Positions 6,417 to 9,304 of a stretch of DNA of 9,304 nt are shown one piece after another; within the stretch, counting starts at the first letter, position 1, and the number at the start of each line of letters is the position of its first letter. Made by a program: the position numbers and the translations under genes. Below the pieces are notes generated by a model. That model had not been told where the DNA came from. It saw only the letters and a program-made list of their open reading frames with translations, and did no database searches. Source of the DNA: an uncultured Succinatimonas sp. (GTDB taxonomy: Bacteria; Pseudomonadota; Gammaproteobacteria; Enterobacterales; Succinivibrionaceae); the NCBI GenBank assembly GCA_900548485.1, contig URKL01000057.1, forward strand, positions 1 through 9,304. The letters are read 5' to 3'.

Positions 6417-6860
6417 TTCTCCACCTCTTATATAATTTAATAAACAATTTGCCTTCTCTATGTGTAAATTATGATAGGAAAAATTTTTTCTTTATATAAC
6501 GAAAACAGTTTTTTGAGATCCAGTTCAAATCCTGACAATATACAAGTCTAAAAATAAAGCCTAGCGCACATATTAGGCAACAAATTTTTAACAAAAATTT
6601 CCCTGTTTATTAAGAAGTTTTTATGTAAAATCCAAATAATACATGTATAAAATTTACTTAAAATCTAAAAAAAAATGCTTTTATTTAATTAAGTATAAAA
6701 ACATGACTTGAGATTAGATTGCAAGCAATTTATATTTTTTGCATAATTTCTAAAAGATTTTATCTAAACTACAAAAAAATGATTTTCTGTTAAATAAGGT
6801 TGAACTAAACTTAATGCAGAAAGACCATGTTAACTTATTACAAGGAATAATATAAAAATT
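6417..6860. other. Long AT-rich divergent intergenic region between glgC and mtnN
   Basis: These 444 bases hold no gene I can support. They contain the glgC ribosome site at the left, a plausible mtnN promoter (6719-6747), and small inverted repeats: gccta (6559-6563) / taggc (6574-6578); aaattttt (6582-6589) / aaaaattt (6593-6600) around a 3-base loop; and attgc (6718-6722) / gcaat (6725-6729). For glgC the best -10 on the minus strand is CATAAT within TATCATAAT (near 6470), without a good -35. I see no tRNA, riboswitch or phage attachment signal. Confidence 0.55.
6719..6747 (+). promoter_or_regulatory. Sigma-70-type promoter of mtnN
   Basis: TTGCAA (6719-6724, four of six to consensus) and CATAAT (6742-6747, five of six) are separated by exactly 17 bases. 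Transcription would start near 6754 and give a leader of about 105 nt. The -35 overlaps the small palindrome ATTGC-AA-GCAAT (6718-6729), a possible operator. Confidence 0.5.
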
Positions 6861-7559
6861 ATGACCATTGGTATAATTTGTGCAATGGACCCTGAAGCGG
6901 AAAAACTTATTGATAAACTAGAAAATTGCCAAGAGCAAATTTTAGGAAATAGCCATTATTACAAAGGTTTATTAGAAGATCATGAAGTAGTAATCGCCAG
7001 AAGCGGTATTGGTAAGGTTAGCGCAGCTTGTGTAACAGCAATTTTAATTAACACATTTAAAGTAAATGTCATCATAAATTCTGGTTCAGCAGGAGCTTTA
7101 AATCCTGACCTCAAATTAGGTGATACTATATTTTCAACTAGTGCAGCCTACCATGATGCAGACTTAACCATCTTTGGTTATCAAAAAGGACAAATGGCCG
7201 GCCATGAGCTTTATTTCAAGTCAAGTCCAGAACTAATTGCAAAAGCTGAAATTGCCGCTGCCAATGTACCTAGCTTAAGAGCCCGCGTTAAAAAAGGAAT
7301 TGTTCTTTCAGGAGATCAATTTATAAGTTCTGAAGATAAGAAAAAAGAACTATGCCAAACATTTACTGGAGCAATGGTCACAGAAATGGAAGGAGCTGCA
7401 ATTGCCCAAGTTGCCAGTGATTTTAACATTCCCTTTCTTATAATAAGAGCAGTTTCTGATGGTGCTTGCGAGGGCAAGCCTTTAACTTTTGAAGAATTTT
7501 TACCTTTAGCCTCTGAAAATAGCGCTAAATTAGTATTATCCTTAATTCGTCTTATCTAA
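6861..7559 (+). CDS. mtnN: 5'-methylthioadenosine/S-adenosylhomocysteine nucleosidase
   Basis: MtnN (Pfs) hydrolyses adenine from 5'-methylthioadenosine and S-adenosylhomocysteine, clearing inhibitory by-products of SAM use and yielding S-ribosylhomocysteine, the precursor of AI-2 where LuxS exists. The length of 232 residues is that of E. coli MtnN. GIICAMDPE (4-12) supplies Glu12, SGIGKVSAA (48-56) and NSGSAG (73-78) form the phosphorylase-fold core, YHDAD (97-101) follows, EMEGAAIAQV (175-184) holds the substrate-binding Glu177, and RAVSDGA (196-202) holds the catalytic acid Asp200, matching E. coli Glu12, Glu174 and Asp197. The ribosome site AAGGA (6842-6846) is 14 bases from the ATG, longer than usual, but the N terminus fits the family exactly. 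The gene is followed at once by a strong terminator, so it forms a single-gene unit. Confidence 0.95.
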   Translation: MTIGIICAMDPEAEKLIDKLENCQEQILGNSHYYKGLLEDHEVVIARSGIGKVSAACVTAILINTFKVNVIINSGSAGALNPDLKLGDTIFSTSAAYHDADLTIFGYQKGQMAGHELYFKSSPELIAKAEIAAANVPSLRARVKKGIVLSGDQFISSEDKKKELCQTFTGAMVTEMEGAAIAQVASDFNIPFLIIRAVSDGACEGKPLTFEEFLPLASENSAKLVLSLIRLI

Positions 7560-7565
7560 AATTCC

Positions 7566-7595
7566 AAATAACGCCATCTGTGGCGTTATTTTTCC
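7566..7595 (+). terminator. Intrinsic terminator of mtnN
   Basis: A perfect 10-bp stem, aataacgcca (7567-7576) and tggcgttatt (7581-7590), closes a 4-base loop (tctg) and runs into a T-tract (7589-7593). It begins 7 bases past the mtnN stop. Confidence 0.93.
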
Positions 7596-7609
7596 TTCAA
7601 AATACTTCG

Positions 7610-7638
7610 CTGATACAAGCTCTTATTTTTGATAAAAT
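7610..7638 (+). promoter_or_regulatory. Promoter of the smrA-like gene
   Basis: CTGATA (7610-7615, four of six) and TAAAAT (7633-7638, five of six) are 17 bases apart, placing the transcript start near 7645, directly after the mtnN terminator. The inverted repeat AATGTAAAT / ATTTACATT (7636-7644 and 7663-7671) overlaps the -10 and reaches the ATG at 7672. Confidence 0.45.
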
Positions 7639-7671
7639 GTAAATACATTCACATTGACGATGATTTACATT

Positions 7672-8289
7672 ATGCCAAAAGAATCTTTTTTAGCATTACT
7701 AAAAGAAAAAGCTGATGCTCAGGAATCCGATAAAAAATCTTTTTATCAGGAAATCTCTGATATTGTACCTATAGAGCAAGATACAATTGAAACAAAAACC
7801 GCTATTTTAGATAAAGCCACCTCTAAAATTCGACGTGAGGCCGCAAGTCGCCTTCCTGAAAAAGAAGCAGAAGGCGCATCTTCTGCTTTTGTACCTATGG
7901 TCGGCCCTAACGATATCTTAGAATATAGGAAACCAGGAGTACAACCTTTTGTGATCGCCAGACTGCGTTCAGGCGAATATCATGAAGCCGATTTTATTGA
8001 TCTACATGGTAAAACTATAGAAAAAGCTTATCAAACAGTTATGAATTTCATCTCTTTTGCTAAAGAGCAGGAGTTTAGATGTGTACTCATTATTCATGGT
8101 AAGGGTGAACGCCAAAAAGAAAAAGCTTTAATTAAAAGTTATGTAGCTCATTGGTTACGCCAAATTCCAGAAGTCCTAGCATTTCATTCAGCTCCCCAAT
8201 GGAAAGGAGGATCTGGTGCTGTAATGATCATTTTAAAAAAGGGAGATAAAGCTAGTGCTATAAACCGAGAAATACATGCTCGTAGGTAA
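7672..8289 (+). CDS. smrA: Smr-domain protein, SmrA-like putative nuclease
   Basis: A 205-residue protein with an N-terminal charged region and a C-terminal Smr domain. Counted from the ATG at 7672, the Smr motifs are DLHG (110-113), LIIHGKG (139-145) and GGSGA (179-183). The N-terminal segment SFYQEISDIVPI and the ending NREIHARR match the layout of the E. coli SmrA (YdaL) group better than SmrB. Unlike E. coli SmrA as I recall it, this one keeps the DLHG motif. Smr domains of this kind act as nucleases: SmrB cleaves mRNA at collided ribosomes, and DNA nicking has been reported for others; the role of SmrA is unsettled. Start choice is uncertain: TTG at 7654 and ATGs at 7660 and 7672 are all in frame and none has a clear ribosome site. 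I prefer 7672 because its N terminus is polar. Confidence 0.85.
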   Translation: MPKESFLALLKEKADAQESDKKSFYQEISDIVPIEQDTIETKTAILDKATSKIRREAASRLPEKEAEGASSAFVPMVGPNDILEYRKPGVQPFVIARLRSGEYHEADFIDLHGKTIEKAYQTVMNFISFAKEQEFRCVLIIHGKGERQKEKALIKSYVAHWLRQIPEVLAFHSAPQWKGGSGAVMIILKKGDKASAINREIHARR

Positions 8290-8311
8290 AAAACATTATC
8301 GACTTCTATAA

Positions 8312-8339
8312 TTGCATTTACATAAAAGCCTTGCATAAT
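8312..8339 (+). promoter_or_regulatory. Candidate promoter of the DUF3737-patB unit
   Basis: CATAAT (8334-8339) is a good -10, preceded by TTG; TTGCAT (8312-8317) lies 16 bases upstream and matches the -35 consensus weakly. The start would fall near 8346, inside the first of two palindromes, so the leader would be about 50 nt and would carry the second hairpin. Confidence 0.4.
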
Positions 8340-8358
8340 AATAGGCTATGCCTATTAT
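8338..8358. promoter_or_regulatory. Palindrome 1 upstream of the DUF3737 gene (possible operator)
   Basis: The arms ataataggc (8338-8346) and gcctattat (8350-8358) are exact reverse complements around tat. It overlaps the end of the candidate -10 and the predicted transcript start, a position where a bound repressor would block transcription. As RNA it could also act as a weak terminator for smrA, but the following ctctatattt is a poor U-tract. Confidence 0.55.
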
Positions 8359-8365
8359 CTCTATA

Positions 8366-8386
8366 TTTGACAGAGACACTGTCAAA
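8366..8386. promoter_or_regulatory. Palindrome 2 upstream of the DUF3737 gene, touching its Shine-Dalgarno
   Basis: The arms tttgacag (8366-8373) and ctgtcaaa (8379-8386) are exact reverse complements around agaca. The right arm runs into the ribosome site AAAGG (8385-8389). It may be a second operator, or an RNA hairpin that partly hides the ribosome site. Confidence 0.55.
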
Positions 8387-8395
8387 AGGTCTTTT

Positions 8396-9259
8396 ATGAA
8401 TAAAATCGAACATACCTCTTTTAGCGGTGAAAGACCGCTTTTTAATAGCCACGACCTCACCTTAGAAAATGTAACTATAAATTTAGGTGAGTCAGCTCTT
8501 AAAGAATGCTCTAATATCAATGCTTACAATTCCTGTTTTAAAGGTAAATACCCATTTTGGCATGTAGATATCTTCAATATTAAAAATTGTATTTTTGAAG
8601 AAACCGCTCGTGCTGCCTTATGGTATTCACGCAATCTTTTAATGCAAGATACCTTAGTCAAAGCACCAAAGATGTTCCGCAAAATGCAAAACTTAACTTT
8701 AAGAAATATAAAGTTAACTAATGCATTGGAAACCCTTTGGGATTGTGAAAACATTGTTATTGATAATTGTGAAGTCCATAATGGTGATTATATTTTTATG
8801 AATAGTAAAAATATTTCCATCAAAAATTTAAATCTTCAAGGAAATTATTCATTTCAAGGCTGTAAAAACGTTACTATTACCAATAGTACTCTTTTAAGCA
8901 AAGATGCATTTTGGGAGTCTGAAAATATAACTGTAATTGACTCAGTCATTGATGGCGAGTATTTAGGTTGGCATTCACGTAATTTACATCTAATCAATTG
9001 CAAAATATCAGGTTCTCAGCCTTTATGTTATGCCCACGATCTAACATTAGATAATTGTACTTTTACTGAAGATGCCAATTTAGCTTTTGAATACTGCGAT
9101 AATATCAATGCAACAGTTACAAGCCCTATGACCTCAGTCAAAAATCCTACTTCAGGAATCATTAGAGTAAAATCTATAGGAGAACTCATCTTAGATAAAA
9201 ACCAAAAAGCTCCTGCTTCTTGCAAAATTATCACTGAGGATAATGAGTATGGCTTTTGA
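8396..9259 (+). CDS. DUF3737 family right-handed beta-helix protein
   Basis: A 287-residue cytoplasmic protein (no signal peptide or membrane span) recognisable as DUF3737, a family without a known activity. The N-terminal SFSGERPLFNSHDLTLENVTI and the middle GESALKECSNI are its usual landmarks. The chain is built of about a dozen rungs of 19-21 residues with a core pattern [ND][ILV]x[ILV]xN, for example QNLTLRN, ENIVIDN, KNISIKN, KNVTITN and DLTLDN, with an aromatic residue before each (FWHV, LWDC, FWES, LGWHS). This predicts a right-handed beta-helix, a fold common in carbohydrate-binding and carbohydrate-cleaving proteins. The start is the ATG at 8396, with AAAGG six bases before it; an in-frame ATG at 8348 has no usable ribosome site and lies in a palindrome. 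The stop overlaps the next gene, a C-S lyase, suggesting translational coupling and a joint function. Confidence 0.85.
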   Translation: MNKIEHTSFSGERPLFNSHDLTLENVTINLGESALKECSNINAYNSCFKGKYPFWHVDIFNIKNCIFEETARAALWYSRNLLMQDTLVKAPKMFRKMQNLTLRNIKLTNALETLWDCENIVIDNCEVHNGDYIFMNSKNISIKNLNLQGNYSFQGCKNVTITNSTLLSKDAFWESENITVIDSVIDGEYLGWHSRNLHLINCKISGSQPLCYAHDLTLDNCTFTEDANLAFEYCDNINATVTSPMTSVKNPTSGIIRVKSIGELILDKNQKAPASCKIITEDNEYGF

Positions 9260-9304
9260 TTTTGATACTGTTTACGACCGTCGCCATATGCTGTCAGTAA
9301 AATA
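9249..9304 (+). CDS. MalY/PatB-type PLP-dependent cystathionine beta-lyase, 5' end only
   Basis: Eighteen codons, MAFDFDTVYDRRHMLSVK, run off the window edge. The pattern FDFDxVxDRRxxxSxK is the characteristic start of the MalY/PatB family, PLP-dependent class I/II aminotransferase-fold C-S lyases that split cystathionine or related thioethers to a thiol, pyruvate and ammonia; some members (MalY) also act as regulators. GAGGA at 9236-9240 is eight bases before the ATG at 9249, which favours it over the ATG at 9243 only two bases away. The gene overlaps the last 11 bases of the DUF3737 gene in a different frame, so the two are almost certainly one operon. The catalytic lysine and the rest lie outside the window. 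Confidence 0.75.
   Translation, partial: MAFDFDTVYDRRHMLSVK

Noticed and set aside
6559..6600. Inverted repeats in the glgC-mtnN gap as a terminator or small RNA gene
   Set aside because: The first stem is only 5 bp with a 10-base loop and the second is purely A/T; such structures are common by chance in AT-rich DNA.
7654..7671. TTG (7654) or ATG (7660) start for the smrA-like gene
   Set aside because: Neither has a better ribosome site than the ATG at 7672 and they add a short hydrophobic stretch; not excluded, only less favoured.
8348..8395. Longer DUF3737 protein beginning at the ATG at 8348
   Set aside because: The AGG before it is only two bases away, the region is filled by palindromes, and the ATG at 8396 has a proper ribosome site and the N terminus expected for the family.
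8367..8395. Consensus -35 TTGACA at 8367-8372 as a promoter
   Set aside because: No -10 is found at the right distance, and the hexamer is better explained as part of palindrome 2.
8296..9234. Minus-strand open frames opposite the DUF3737 gene and its upstream region
   Set aside because: They have no ribosome sites or recognisable domains and lie antisense to a well-supported gene.

Overview
The window is AT-rich, densely coded bacterial DNA with eight complete genes and a gene fragment cut off at each end. Its gene set is typical of Gammaproteobacteria: a ThiI with the C-terminal rhodanese domain, an E. coli-like GlgC, SlyD with a metal-binding tail, YajL, MtnN and an SmrA-type Smr protein. 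The low GC and cysteine-rich proteins would fit a host-associated or anaerobic lineage such as the Succinivibrionaceae. That family placement is a guess; only the gammaproteobacterial affinity is supported by the protein sequences.

Layout, left to right. Bases 1-60 (minus) encode the start of a zinc-ribbon segment resembling the C-terminal end of an IS200/IS605-type TnpB, apparently a remnant. Bases 61-366 are non-coding and contain a perfect 12-bp-arm AT-rich hairpin and the promoter of a yajL-like DJ-1 gene (367-921, plus). That gene converges on thiI (966-2438, minus) and the two share a bidirectional terminator. Reading leftward from 4938 there is a run of four minus-strand genes: a PlsC-like acyltransferase, a single-span membrane protein of unknown function, slyD, and thiI behind a terminator-like hairpin. 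The first two are 14 bp apart and slyD follows after 32 bp, so they are probably co-transcribed. Next comes glgC (5097-6416, minus, GTG start) with its own strong terminator and no other glycogen genes beside it. A 444-bp AT-rich divergent intergenic region separates glgC from mtnN (6861-7559, plus).

The right end is a plus-strand series: mtnN with its terminator, an smrA-like gene, a DUF3737 right-handed beta-helix protein, and the first 18 codons of a MalY/PatB-type PLP-dependent C-S lyase that overlaps the end of the DUF3737 gene.

Most of the window is housekeeping: tRNA thiolation and thiamine synthesis, peptidyl-prolyl isomerisation and nickel handling, glycogen precursor synthesis, and salvage of MTA and SAH. 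The least explained parts are the DUF3737-PatB pair, which sits behind two tandem perfect palindromes; the unknown membrane protein beside the acyltransferase; and the altered activator-site residues of GlgC. I see no phage, CRISPR array, tRNA or rRNA, and no clear evidence for a completely new system.
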